Shown here piece after piece: positions 1 through 8,157 of a DNA stretch of 64,000 nt (position 1 is its first letter; every line of letters begins with the position of its first letter). The translations under genes were made by a program, and so were the position numbers. The notes beneath the pieces are model-generated. The model searched no databases. It worked only from the letters and a program-made list of their open reading frames with translations, and had not been told where the DNA came from. The stretch comes from Segatella albensis DSM 11370 = JCM 12258 (lineage in GTDB: Bacteria > Bacteroidota > Bacteroidia > Bacteroidales > Bacteroidaceae): contig NZ_KE384540.1 in NCBI RefSeq assembly GCF_000426565.1, forward strand, positions 234,410-298,409, in the 5' to 3' direction.

Positions 1-181
1 TCAGATATTTTAAGACACGGAGGAATCTCAGTTTATGAGCAATCCAACTACACATCTTATATAACCAAGCCAGATGCTCGTGTCTCCATACCTTTTGTTT
101 CTGGGCACGGCGTTGCCATGTTCTGCCAATGCGGTAGAGCTTATGATACTTCTTGATGTTATGAAAACTTTTTAATTGCAT
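1..181 (-). CDS. N-terminal part of a gene coupled to tgt (probable LptG/YjgP-YjgQ permease), cut by window edge
   Basis: The reading frame opens with an ATG that overlaps the tgt stop codon (TAATG) and stays open for 60 codons to the window edge. The visible part is strongly basic and rich in aromatic residues (starts MQLKSFHNIKKYHKLYRIG, ends RFLRVLKYL). It has no signal peptide or membrane segment yet. From memory, the gene after tgt in Bacteroidales is usually an LptF/LptG-type permease for lipopolysaccharide transport, and a basic cytoplasmic stretch before the first membrane helix would fit. The open frame and coupling are seen; the LptG identity rests on context only. Confidence 0.45.
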   Translation of the reverse strand, partial: MQLKSFHNIKKYHKLYRIGRTWQRRAQKQKVWRHEHLAWLYKMCSWIAHKLRFLRVLKYL

Positions 182-1308
182 TATATTCTTTTGCCTAATT
201 GGTCGATAATGGAATTTTTCCATGTTACGAAATCGCCTTGTTCAATATGTTGACGGGCATCAGTTACAAGACGAAGATAGAATGCTAGGTTATGGATACT
301 TGCAATCTGCATAGCCAAAAGTTCCTGTGCTTTAAAGAGGTGATGCAGATAAGCCTTTGTATAAACCAAGTCGGTTTCGCATCCATCTGGGTCGATAGGC
401 GAGAAGTCCTTTTCCCATTTTTTATTGCGCATGTTCATCGTACCATTATAGGTGAAGAGCATCGCATTACGTCCGTTACGTGTAGGCATTACGCAGTCGA
501 ACATATCAACACCTCGTTCTATTGCTTCTAGAATATTCTGAGGAGTACCTACACCCATTAAATATCGAGGTTTGTCTTTAGGGAGAATCTCGTTTACAAC
601 CTCTATCATCTCATACATTACCTCAGTAGGCTCACCCACAGCCAATCCGCCAATAGCATTTCCGTCAGCACCTTTGTCTGCGATGAATTTGGCAGCTTCT
701 CTTCTCAGGTCTTTGTATGTACATCCCTGTACGATAGGGAATAAACTCTGTTTGTATCCGTAAAGAGGTTCTGTTTCGTTGAATCTCTTGATACATCTGT
801 CGAGCCAGCGCTGCGTCATGCCCAGACTCTTCTTAGCATATTGATAGTCACTCTGTCCAGGAGGACATTCATCAAAGGCCATCATGATGTCAGCACCGAT
901 GATTCTCTCTGTATCCATTACATTCTCAGGAGTAAAGAAATGTTTACTTCCATCGATATGTGAACGGAATTCGCATCCTTCTTCCTTTAGTTTTCTGATA
1001 CCAGTTAAAGAAAATACCTGAAAACCACCAGAGTCCGTGAGGATAGGACGTTCCCATCCGTTGAAACCATGCAGACCGCCTGCTGCTTTCAGAGTGTCGA
1101 GTCCTGGGCGGAGATACAGATGATAAGTGTTTCCGAGAATAATCTGAGCTTTAACCTGTTCTCGTAACTCTCTGAAATGTACACCCTTTACACTTCCGCA
1201 AGTGCCCACAGGCATAAAGATCGGAGTCTTTATCTGTCCGTGGTCTGTTGTGATGATACCTGTGCGGGCATCGCTAGCATTGTCTGTATGTTGTAATTCG
1301 AATTTCAT
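181..1308 (-). CDS. tgt: Queuine tRNA-ribosyltransferase (tRNA-guanine transglycosylase)
   Basis: 375 residues, full length. Tgt exchanges guanine 34 of GUN-anticodon tRNAs for the queuosine precursor. The TIM-barrel motifs are present: the substrate Asp at 92 in LTDSGGFQVF, the GGLAVGEP loop near 220-227 and the nucleophile Asp 271 in DMFDCVMPTRNG. The C-terminal zinc site is degenerate. Where the E. coli enzyme has CxCxxC, this one keeps only Cys 310 (second position), although the distal His (339, in SIHNL) remains. I recall the same loss in Bacteroides Tgt, so it is probably a lineage trait. The start codon overlaps the lon stop codon, so the gene is translationally coupled to lon, and its own stop overlaps the next start. 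Confidence 0.96.
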   Translation of the reverse strand: MKFELQHTDNASDARTGIITTDHGQIKTPIFMPVGTCGSVKGVHFRELREQVKAQIILGNTYHLYLRPGLDTLKAAGGLHGFNGWERPILTDSGGFQVFSLTGIRKLKEEGCEFRSHIDGSKHFFTPENVMDTERIIGADIMMAFDECPPGQSDYQYAKKSLGMTQRWLDRCIKRFNETEPLYGYKQSLFPIVQGCTYKDLRREAAKFIADKGADGNAIGGLAVGEPTEVMYEMIEVVNEILPKDKPRYLMGVGTPQNILEAIERGVDMFDCVMPTRNGRNAMLFTYNGTMNMRNKKWEKDFSPIDPDGCETDLVYTKAYLHHLFKAQELLAMQIASIHNLAFYLRLVTDARQHIEQGDFVTWKNSIIDQLGKRI

Positions 1309-3773
1309 TATTCTTTTTTCTCGTTTTTTTCTTCAGGAATAGTATATTTAACGGGATTGTCTACCAGTTCGTCTGTCAAGGCAAAGTTCCAGACATCCTT
1401 CACATTCTTCACGTAATGGAAGGTAACTCCCTTCAAATATTTCTCAGGAATCTCTTCTATATCCTTTCTATTTTCCTCGCAGAGCATGATGTCTGTGATT
1501 CCGGCACGTTTTGCAGCTAGAATTTTTTCTTTGATACCACCGACAGGAAGAACCTTTCCGCGAAGTGTGATTTCGCCTGTCATAGCAGTATTCTTGCGAA
1601 CCTTGCGTTGTGTGAGGGCAGACGCAATAGATGTTGCGATAGTAATACCTGCTGATGGACCGTCTTTAGGAGTGGCACCTTCTGGGACATGGATATGAAT
1701 ATTGTAGTTCTCGAATATGCGATAGTCTATGCCCAGATTTTCTGCATGTGCTTTTACGTATTGCAAAGCAATCATGGCACTTTCCTTCATCACATCACCC
1801 AAGTTTCCTGTAAGTGTTAGATGGCCACCTTTAGCCATATTCAAAGAAGTTTCGATGAATAAGATCTCTCCACCAACACTTGTCCATGCCAATCCTGTTA
1901 CAACACCGGCATAATCATTACCTTGATAGATGTCACGATAGTATGGAGGCTTACCGAGTAAGTCCTCTATCATCTTTGGTGTTATGTCGGTATCTGTCAG
2001 TTCGTCATTTAGAGCCTTCTTATAAGCAAGTTTGCGTAAAGCCTTGCTGATTTGTTTGTCGAGAGAACGTACACCACTTTCTCTGGTATAACTTTCCACG
2101 ATTTTCTCCAAAGCACCCTTACTGAACTTTACTTTTGGGTCATTTCCGTTAAGACCAGTATTCTCTAATTCCTTAGGGACAAGATGTCGTTTGGCAATCT
2201 CCACCTTTTCCTCTGTGATATATCCAGATACCTCAATAATTTCCATACGGTCAAGTAATGGGGTAGGAATTGTGCTCAGATCATTTGCCGTCGCGATGAA
2301 GAGAACCTTTGATAAGTCATAATCAGCATCGAGATAATTATCGTGGAAGGTCGTGTTCTGCTCAGGGTCAAGTACCTCAAGCAAAGCTGATGCAGGATCA
2401 CCGTTTACGGTGTTCTGTGTCACCTTGTCGATCTCGTCAAGAATGAATACAGGGTTACTACTTCCAACCTTCTGGATGTTTTTGATGATTCGTCCCGGCA
2501 TCGCACCGATATATGTACGTCGATGACCGCGGATCTCTGATTCATCATGCAGACCGCCGAGACTCACGCGCACATATTTACGTTTCATAGCAGCGGCAAT
2601 ACTCTTTCCGAGTGAAGTCTTACCAACTCCAGGAGGGCCATACAGACAGAGTATCGGACTCTTCATATCACCTTTCAATGATAGTACAGCCATATATTCC
2701 AAGATACGCTCCTTTACCTTTTCCATGCCGTAGTGGTCTTTGTCAAGAATTCGTTTAGCACGTTTTAAGTCAAGGTCATCGTCAGTATATATACCCCAAG
2801 GCAAATTCACCAATGTCTGCAGATAAGTGAATTGTACATTATATTCAGGGTTTTGAGGATTCAAATTATCCAATTTGGCTAATTCTCGATCGAATAGATT
2901 CTGGATATCATTGTTCCATTTCTTTTCACTGGCGAGTTTCAATAGTTCCTTTCGGTCTGGATTACCTTCGAAACCTCCTAACTCTTCCTTAATGTTCTTC
3001 ATCTGTTGCTGCAAGAAGTAGTCCTTCTGCTGCTTATCAAGATCCTGATGCGTTTTCTCGTTGATACGCATCTTGATGAGGTTGTATTGTTGTTCTCTAT
3101 CAAATACCTGTAATAGTTGATAGGTACGACTTGTCACAGACTCTTTGCAAAGGAAGTCGTATTTGTCTTTATCTGGGAATGGGAAGTTCGCGCAGATAAA
3201 GTTTATCATCATCGTAGGGTTTTTGATGTTGTTGATTGCCATCATGATCTCATTTGGCAATTCAGAACTTGCTCTAATGTATCTTTCGGCAGCATCTTTT
3301 GCAGTTTTGATAAGCAATTTCGTTTCTTCGCTGTCCACGTCCTCGAGAAGTTTCTCCTCCAAAGGGGTAACATTTCCTCTGTAGAAAGGTTTCTTCTTAG
3401 TGATTTGGTCTAAGCGACATTTACCCTCAGCCTGGACGATAGCTGTTAGATTATTACCACTTCCGTCCATGTCTACCACTCTTATCAGTTTGGCAAACAC
3501 ACCTACAGGATATAAATCATCTGCAGTAGGATTGTCTACAGATTCATCTTTTTGCGCGAAAATGCAAAATACGTCATCGTATTTTTTCTCTAGGTGTCTG
3601 ATAACTCTAATACTTGCCTTGCGACCAATCATGATAGGTATTACCACACTAGGGAATGCCATTAGTGTTCGAGTACACAGGATAGGGTAGTCTCCAGCTT
3701 CGTATTTGTTCATGAGAATATTTGGATCGTCGTTAAAATCGGCAATCATTTCAAAACCGTTTTGCTTATTCAT
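1308..3773 (-). CDS. lon: ATP-dependent Lon protease
   Basis: 821 residues, the size expected of Lon A. It is a cytoplasmic ATP-dependent serine protease for misfolded and regulatory proteins. In order: an N-terminal LON substrate domain (about 30-235), a coiled linker, an AAA+ ATPase with Walker [10 protein letters not shown] at 379-387 and a Walker B near FILDEID, then the protease domain. The Ser-Lys dyad is Ser 707 (PKDGPSAG) and probably Lys 750 (GGIKEKIL). It is first in the lon-tgt-downstream operon. A TATCTTTG -7 box lies at 3803-3810 on the minus strand, about 30 bp before the ATG. The tail is charged (EEKNEKKE). Nothing is missing. Confidence 0.98.
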   Translation of the reverse strand: MNKQNGFEMIADFNDDPNILMNKYEAGDYPILCTRTLMAFPSVVIPIMIGRKASIRVIRHLEKKYDDVFCIFAQKDESVDNPTADDLYPVGVFAKLIRVVDMDGSGNNLTAIVQAEGKCRLDQITKKKPFYRGNVTPLEEKLLEDVDSEETKLLIKTAKDAAERYIRASSELPNEIMMAINNIKNPTMMINFICANFPFPDKDKYDFLCKESVTSRTYQLLQVFDREQQYNLIKMRINEKTHQDLDKQQKDYFLQQQMKNIKEELGGFEGNPDRKELLKLASEKKWNNDIQNLFDRELAKLDNLNPQNPEYNVQFTYLQTLVNLPWGIYTDDDLDLKRAKRILDKDHYGMEKVKERILEYMAVLSLKGDMKSPILCLYGPPGVGKTSLGKSIAAAMKRKYVRVSLGGLHDESEIRGHRRTYIGAMPGRIIKNIQKVGSSNPVFILDEIDKVTQNTVNGDPASALLEVLDPEQNTTFHDNYLDADYDLSKVLFIATANDLSTIPTPLLDRMEIIEVSGYITEEKVEIAKRHLVPKELENTGLNGNDPKVKFSKGALEKIVESYTRESGVRSLDKQISKALRKLAYKKALNDELTDTDITPKMIEDLLGKPPYYRDIYQGNDYAGVVTGLAWTSVGGEILFIETSLNMAKGGHLTLTGNLGDVMKESAMIALQYVKAHAENLGIDYRIFENYNIHIHVPEGATPKDGPSAGITIATSIASALTQRKVRKNTAMTGEITLRGKVLPVGGIKEKILAAKRAGITDIMLCEENRKDIEEIPEKYLKGVTFHYVKNVKDVWNFALTDELVDNPVKYTIPEEKNEKKE

Positions 3774-3802
3774 TGAATAAATTCAAAATTTTATTTAGGG
3801 TG

Positions 3803-3810
3803 CAAAGATA
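3803..3810 (-). promoter_or_regulatory. -7 box of lon
   Basis: Minus-strand TATCTTTG, 29 bp upstream of the lon ATG. No TTTG -33 element is visible at the usual 19-21 bp distance. Confidence 0.65.
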
Positions 3811-3887
3811 CGCAAATTTATTTTGATTATCGCATGTATCTTTAATTATTTTATAATATTCATTGTTTTTTGTCGTTTATTAGGTAT

Positions 3888-4586
3888 ATGAGTAATAGCT
3901 TTTTTTCTTTTCGCCAATTTTCGATTTCTCAAGATCGTTGTGCAATGAAGGTGGGTACAGATGGTGTGCTGTTGGGCGCTTGGGCTCCTGGCGGGCAGCG
4001 TATTCTTGATGTGGGTACAGGAACTTCGCTTATAGCTCTGATGATGGCTCAGCGTTTCCCGACATCTCATGTCGTTGGAATTGATATCGACGAAGAATCG
4101 TGTTCGCAGGCTATTGAAAATGTTAATAATTCTTCTTTCTCTGATAGGGTAGATGTCGTGAAGTCGAGTCTGCAACAATTCTTTGTAGAAGAACCTTTTG
4201 ATGCGATAGTTTCCAATCCTCCGTATTTTGTCAATTCTTTGAAGAATCCAGATGTTCGTCGTACACTTGCTCGGCATACGGATAGTCTGTCATTCGAGGA
4301 TTTGTTTCGTGGGGTAGATAGATTGCTCTCTGAATATGGCGTATTTTCGGTAATTATACCTACTGATGCTCTTGAACAAATATTGATAAATGCTTGTCGC
4401 TTTGACTTTTATTTGTCACATCGAGTAGCTGTAAAGACTGTAGAGAGGAAATCACCTAAACGGTATTTACTTAGTTTTCGTCGACAACCATTTGAACATG
4501 TTGCTGAAGAGATAAAAGTAATGACCGATTCCGATGGAAATCGGTCGCTCTGGTTTGATGCCCTTACGCGAGATTTCTATCTGTAA
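3888..4586 (+). CDS. trmN6: tRNA1(Val) A37 N6-methyltransferase, TrmN6/YfiC type
   Basis: 232 residues from the ATG at 3888. An in-frame TTG at 3870 is possible but less likely. It is a class I SAM-dependent methyltransferase: glycine-rich motif I LDVGTGTSLIALMMAQ near residue 35-50, acidic IDIDEE after motif II, and the N6-adenine signature NPPYFVNS near 105. The opening FSFRQFSISQDRCAMKVGTDGVLLG is typical of TrmN6, which methylates A37 of tRNA1(Val). The gene is divergent from lon with about 110 bp between them. The protein family is clear; the exact RNA target is inferred from homology. Confidence 0.9.
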   Translation: MSNSFFSFRQFSISQDRCAMKVGTDGVLLGAWAPGGQRILDVGTGTSLIALMMAQRFPTSHVVGIDIDEESCSQAIENVNNSSFSDRVDVVKSSLQQFFVEEPFDAIVSNPPYFVNSLKNPDVRRTLARHTDSLSFEDLFRGVDRLLSEYGVFSVIIPTDALEQILINACRFDFYLSHRVAVKTVERKSPKRYLLSFRRQPFEHVAEEIKVMTDSDGNRSLWFDALTRDFYL

Positions 4587-4618
4587 ATCTTCGATTTTGA
4601 GTAAAATGAAATTCTCTT

Positions 4619-5662
4619 TTATAGGTTCAGTTTGCGCTGAATAGCACGACTTAAAACCTCTATTCTTTTTCCAGATTTGTTAATATCTTTCTTGAGGTCA
4701 CATCTGATACCATGTATCTGGTTGAAGAATTCAGTGAAGGCAGTCTGTACCACGTTAGGCTGTCGTTTGTTCTTGTTTGCGTGAGGATTCACGATAATTT
4801 TAATGCCTTTCTCATGCAATTTTACATCAATGTCCTTACCAGTCATTACAGGGTCTCCATCGTAATGAATAACACCCGGTTTGCTGCGATGAATATGTAA
4901 TTCTTTACAAGTGAAAGTCTTAATTCTGGAATTCTTATTTAGGGTCTTGTTGAACATATCGAAACTCACCTGTGGTGCTTCCAATACGTCGAAAGGCTCC
5001 ATGATAATCACATCCATCACCCCGTCACTCATCGAAGCTTGTGGTGCAATATATGCATTATTGCCATATTGCGAAGCGTTAGCGATACTGATCAAGAAAG
5101 CCTCGTATCTTTTTGTACCGGTTTCATCTTCAATGGTGTAAGTCTCAGGTTTGTATTTTAAACCTTCCCTTAGAACGTTTTCGACATAGGTAATAGGACC
5201 ACGTTTTCCGGATTCCGCAAATTTCATGCTGACGAAAGCATCAAATCCCATGCCGCAAGTACAGAAGAATGGAAAATTATTGATTACTCCGAAATCCAAA
5301 TCGTGAATTTCGCATTCGTTAATAATCTGAATGCTTTTCTTGATGTTGATAGGGAGCATCAGATGGCGTGCGAGCCCATTACCAGAACCACAAGGGATAA
5401 TGCCCAAAGCCGTGTTTGAATGTACAATAGCTTTGGCAACCTCGTTCACGGTACCGTCTCCACCTACAGCAACTACGATGTCAATATTATTCCTCATTGC
5501 ATCTTGAGCAATCTCAGTAGCGTGACCAGCGCGTTCTGTATATTTTATTTCATAGTCGAACTTATCGTGATCGAGAGTATGTTTGATAATTTCAGGGATG
5601 CCAGCCTTGCTGATAGTTCCTGAAATAGGGTTCATGATGAAAATAATGCGCTTTTTATCCAT
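4619..5662 (-). CDS. Diacylglycerol/sphingosine kinase-family lipid kinase (YegS/DgkB-like)
   Basis: 347 residues. The N-terminal DAGK catalytic domain has MNPISGT near residue 10-16 and the nucleotide-binding glycine loop VGGDGTVNEVA near 66-76, followed by IPCGSGNGLARHL near 96. The C-terminal beta-sandwich region includes HYDGDPV. Enzymes of this family phosphorylate diacylglycerol, phosphatidylglycerol, sphingoid bases or undecaprenol. The gene lies divergently about 175 bp from serine palmitoyltransferase, so a sphingoid-base substrate is a reasonable but untested idea. About the last 60 residues (after KIIVNPHANKNKRQ) extend beyond the usual domain and are basic. Confidence 0.88.
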   Translation of the reverse strand: MDKKRIIFIMNPISGTISKAGIPEIIKHTLDHDKFDYEIKYTERAGHATEIAQDAMRNNIDIVVAVGGDGTVNEVAKAIVHSNTALGIIPCGSGNGLARHLMLPINIKKSIQIINECEIHDLDFGVINNFPFFCTCGMGFDAFVSMKFAESGKRGPITYVENVLREGLKYKPETYTIEDETGTKRYEAFLISIANASQYGNNAYIAPQASMSDGVMDVIIMEPFDVLEAPQVSFDMFNKTLNKNSRIKTFTCKELHIHRSKPGVIHYDGDPVMTGKDIDVKLHEKGIKIIVNPHANKNKRQPNVVQTAFTEFFNQIHGIRCDLKKDINKSGKRIEVLSRAIQRKLNL

Positions 5663-5784
5663 CTTATAAAGTTTTGTGTTGCAAAATTACATAATTCTGT
5701 CGAGAAAACATCTTTAAAAGCATTAAAAAATACTCACGAAGTAACTTTCTTTTGAAAAAATGAATATTATTATCTAAATTTTTG

Positions 5785-5792
5785 TATCTTTG
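5785..5792 (+). promoter_or_regulatory. -7 box of serine palmitoyltransferase gene
   Basis: TATCTTTG, 46 bp upstream of the ATG at 5839, in an AT-rich spacer that also serves the divergent lipid kinase. Confidence 0.65.
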
Positions 5793-5838
5793 CACGCTGT
5801 AAGCAAAAATGAAATAAACAAAAGTACACCTATTAATA

Positions 5839-7026
5839 ATGGGACAGTTACAAGAAAGATACAAAAATTATCGTGAGCCTCAGAAATATATGGAGGCTGG
5901 CGTTTACCCTTATTTTAGAGCCATTACTAGCAAACAAGGCCCTGAGGTAACAATGGGAGATCATAGTGTTTTGATGTTTGGTAGTAATGCTTATACTGGT
6001 CTTACAGGTGATGATCGTATCATTGAGGCTGGTAAGAAAGCTCTTGAGAAGTATGGTTCTGGTTGTGCCGGAAGCCGTTTCTTGAATGGTACACTTGACA
6101 TCCATGTTCAGTTGGAGAAAGAGTTAGCCGAGTTTGAACACAAAGATGACGCGCTTTGCTTCTCTACAGGTTTTACCGTTAACTCTGGTGTTATCCCAGC
6201 AGTTGTTGGTCGTGGTGATTATTTGATATGTGATGATCGTGACCATGCTTCTATCGTTGACGGTCGTCGTTTGAGTTTCGCCACTCAGCTTCATTACAAG
6301 CATAATGATATGGCAGATCTTGAGCGTGTGCTCCAGAAGTTACCACATGAGGCAGTTAAACTTATCGTTGTTGATGGTGTGTTCTCTATGGAGGGTGACT
6401 TAGCTAAGTTGCCAGAGATTGTAGAACTTAAGCACAAGTATAACTGCTCTATCATGGTTGATGAGGCTCATGGTCTTGGTGTATTTGGTAAGCAGGGTCG
6501 TGGCGTATGTGACCATTTCGGTCTTTCTGATGAAGTTGACCTTATCATGGGTACCTTCTCTAAGAGTTTGGCATCTATCGGTGGTTTTATCGCATCAGAT
6601 AAAGATACAATCAATTATCTTCGTCATACCAGTCGTACCTATATCTTCTCGGCTTCAGACACTCCAGCAGCAACAGCTTCAGCACTTGAGGCTCTTCATA
6701 TCATTCAGAACGAGCCAGAGCGAATCCAGCATCTTTGGGATGTTACCAATTATGCATTGAAGCGTTTCAAGGAGGAAGGTTTTGAGATTGGTGACACAGA
6801 GAGTCCTATTATTCCTCTCTATGTTCATGATGTAGAAAAGACATTTAAGATCACCGCATTGGCTTACGAGGCTGGTGTATTCATCAATCCAGTAATTCCT
6901 CCAGCATGTGCTCCTCAGGATACACTCGTTCGTTTTGCCCTTATGGCTTCTCATAATCAGGAGCAGGTTGAGCGTGGTGTACAGATTCTTAAGAAGATCT
7001 TTGTTGAACAAGGTGTTATTAAGTAA
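5839..7026 (+). CDS. spt: Serine palmitoyltransferase (alpha-oxoamine synthase family)
   Basis: 395 residues, full length. This PLP enzyme condenses serine with a long-chain acyl-CoA to give 3-ketosphinganine, the first step of Bacteroidetes sphingolipid synthesis. The fold-type I signature is complete: GSGCAGSRFLNGT near 73-85, VDEAHGLGVFG near 207-217, and the PLP lysine 242 in GTFSKSLASIGG. The opening (YREPQKYMEAGVYPYFR) closely resembles the characterised Bacteroides enzyme as I remember it, rather than glycine C-acetyltransferase (Kbl) or BioF, which are the main alternatives. A strong terminator follows at 7056. Confidence 0.93.
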   Translation: MGQLQERYKNYREPQKYMEAGVYPYFRAITSKQGPEVTMGDHSVLMFGSNAYTGLTGDDRIIEAGKKALEKYGSGCAGSRFLNGTLDIHVQLEKELAEFEHKDDALCFSTGFTVNSGVIPAVVGRGDYLICDDRDHASIVDGRRLSFATQLHYKHNDMADLERVLQKLPHEAVKLIVVDGVFSMEGDLAKLPEIVELKHKYNCSIMVDEAHGLGVFGKQGRGVCDHFGLSDEVDLIMGTFSKSLASIGGFIASDKDTINYLRHTSRTYIFSASDTPAATASALEALHIIQNEPERIQHLWDVTNYALKRFKEEGFEIGDTESPIIPLYVHDVEKTFKITALAYEAGVFINPVIPPACAPQDTLVRFALMASHNQEQVERGVQILKKIFVEQGVIK

Positions 7027-7055
7027 TTGATTAGTTTTTTATATCTCTATATAGT

Positions 7056-7091
7056 AAATAGGTTGCAATTGGTGTTGCAACCTATTTTTTT
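7056..7091 (+). terminator. Rho-independent terminator after spt
   Basis: Perfect 13-bp inverted repeat (AAATAGGTTGCAA, 7056-7068, with 7075-7087), 6-nt loop, followed by a T run. Confidence 0.9.
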
Positions 7092-7174
7092 TGATATTAG
7101 ATGAACCTAGAGATGGATTGTTTATGGCATTTTTAGAAGAAAAGATATTTTTATTAAAAAAAGTCCATTGAAAG

Positions 7175-7206
7175 TTTGGTGGAATGAATAATTTATATTA
7201 CCTTTG
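7175..7206 (+). promoter_or_regulatory. Promoter of the tRNA-Pro pair
   Basis: TTTG at 7175-7178 and TACCTTTG at 7199-7206 with 20 bp between. This is a textbook Bacteroidetes sigma-A promoter. The box ends 42 bp before the first tRNA. Confidence 0.8.
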
Positions 7207-7248
7207 CACTCGCAATTCAGAAATGAAGCTTATTTAATAAGCTAGTTT

Positions 7249-7322
7249 CGGGGTGTAGCGCAGTCCGGTAGCGCTCCTGGTTTGGGACCAGGTGGTCGCA
7301 GGTTCGAATCCTGTCGCCCCGA
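7249..7322 (+). tRNA. tRNA-Pro (anticodon TGG), copy 1
   Basis: 74-nt cloverleaf. The acceptor CGGGGTG pairs with CGCCCCG, discriminator A. The anticodon stem is CCTGG/CCAGG with loop TTTGGGA, giving anticodon TGG. T arm GCAGGTTCGAATCCTGT. CCA is not encoded. Confidence 0.97.
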
Positions 7323-7352
7323 CATTATTCTGAAAGAAATCTCCTTATAGTT

Positions 7353-7426
7353 CGGGGTGTAGCGCAGTCCGGTAGCGCTCCTGGTTTGGGACCAGGTGGT
7401 CGCAGGTTCGAATCCTGTCGCCCCGA
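7353..7426 (+). tRNA. tRNA-Pro (anticodon TGG), copy 2
   Basis: Identical over all 74 nt to the copy at 7249 and separated from it by 30 nt without a second promoter, so the two are probably co-transcribed. The terminator at 7433 closes the unit. Confidence 0.97.
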
Positions 7427-7432
7427 CAAGAA

Positions 7433-7466
7433 AAGAAGTTAGAATTATTTCTAACTTCTTTTTTTT
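7433..7466 (+). terminator. Terminator of the tRNA-Pro pair
   Basis: Stem AAGAAGTTAGAA (7433-7444) with TTCTAACTTCTT (7449-7460), 4-nt loop, then a T run. Confidence 0.88.
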
Positions 7467-7582
7467 ATGTATAAAGTTTCTTGCATTTTAATTTATACGT
7501 GAATTCAAACAAGCAAATGCATATTCCCCGAACAGTTCCCGAAGGCATCCCGAGGGGATCCCGAAGAAAATATTTTATAATC

Positions 7583-7989
7583 TTTAAACTTTATCCAGAA
7601 ACTGTTAAAAGAAAAAGTGTGCAGTTTTATGTTCCATCTAGAACGAAAGAGAGCCTTTTAAGTCCTCAAAATACAATTAAAATCTTCTCAATAAGTTGAT
7701 TTCCCGAATGCAGTTAACTTCATCGGCTTACGAAGTTAACTTCGTAAGCTCACGCGAATAAGTATGTTGGCCTATGTAGTTAACTGAATAAACCTATATT
7801 TCCAGTATATTCTAATGGTAAAAATAGATGCCTTGGAACAACTATCTGATAATCAGAAGGTTATGATTTTCCTATAATTTCAATATTCATAGCCCATCCA
7901 ACTATTAAAGCTAAATTCACGAATTATGAGCATCTTTTAACGATGGAAAATTAAATAATGAAAGGTTTGTTAAACTTTAGTGCGTCCCA
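7583..7989 (+). repeat. Dispersed intergenic element, copy A
   Basis: Homologous to copy B at 62561-62969, same strand. Four parts occur in the same order and spacing: a 5' block starting TTTAAACTTT (7583); a central block 7709-7784, identical to 62690-62765 at 67 of 76 positions (hand alignment, no gaps); an imperfect hairpin 7835-7872; and a 3' block 7911-7989, identical to 62891-62969 at 63 of 79. The distance from central block to 3' block is 202 bp here and 201 bp in copy B. No transposase or open frame is inside. Neither terminal inverted repeats nor target duplications were obvious. Confidence 0.85.
7713..7784. repeat. 22-bp-phased GTTAAC array with 24-bp perfect palindrome (copy A)
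   Basis: GTTAAC cores start at 7713, 7735 and 7779, that is at 0, 22 and 66 bp. The position at 7757 is degenerate. The core at 7735 is the centre of a perfect 24-bp palindrome, 7726-7749, with half-site GCTTACGAAGTT. Confidence 0.85.
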
Positions 7990-8082
7990 AGAAACTATTT
8001 AAATATGTTGGCACTTTCATCGGTACTCTGATACTTTTGAATTTTTAACAATTTATTTCTTCTATCCAATTCGTTTTATATT

Positions 8083-8090
8083 TATATTTG
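8083..8090 (+). promoter_or_regulatory. -7 box of the M60 protease gene
   Basis: TATATTTG, giving an untranslated leader of roughly 60 nt before the ATG at 8158. No clear -33 element. Confidence 0.55.
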
Positions 8091-8157
8091 CGAAAATAAC
8101 ATCTTATAACTATAAGAAATTCCGAAAAGGAACAAATATATCTTAAAACAACGATAA

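Larger units (their letters stand above)
7467..8157. other. Gene-free 690-bp region holding a dispersed repeat element
   Basis: No convincing coding frame is present. The left part (7500-7580) has a C/G-rich patch with repeated CCCGA. The body is element copy A (7583-7989). The right end holds the protease promoter: TATATTTG at 8083-8090, 67 bp before the ATG at 8158. Confidence 0.8.

Noticed and set aside
3846..4277. Minus-strand frame opposite trmN6
   Set aside because: It overlaps a well-supported methyltransferase and has no family features.
5664..5864. Short frame in the lipid kinase/spt spacer
   Set aside because: It covers the spt promoter and start; composition is AT-driven.
7249..7426. 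Integration site or genomic island at the tRNA-Pro pair
   Set aside because: No integrase, no partial tRNA repeat elsewhere in the window, and the flanking genes look native.
7481..7699. Open frame of 72 codons in the repeat region
   Set aside because: It runs into the repeat element, is not preserved in copy B, and has no family resemblance or promoter.
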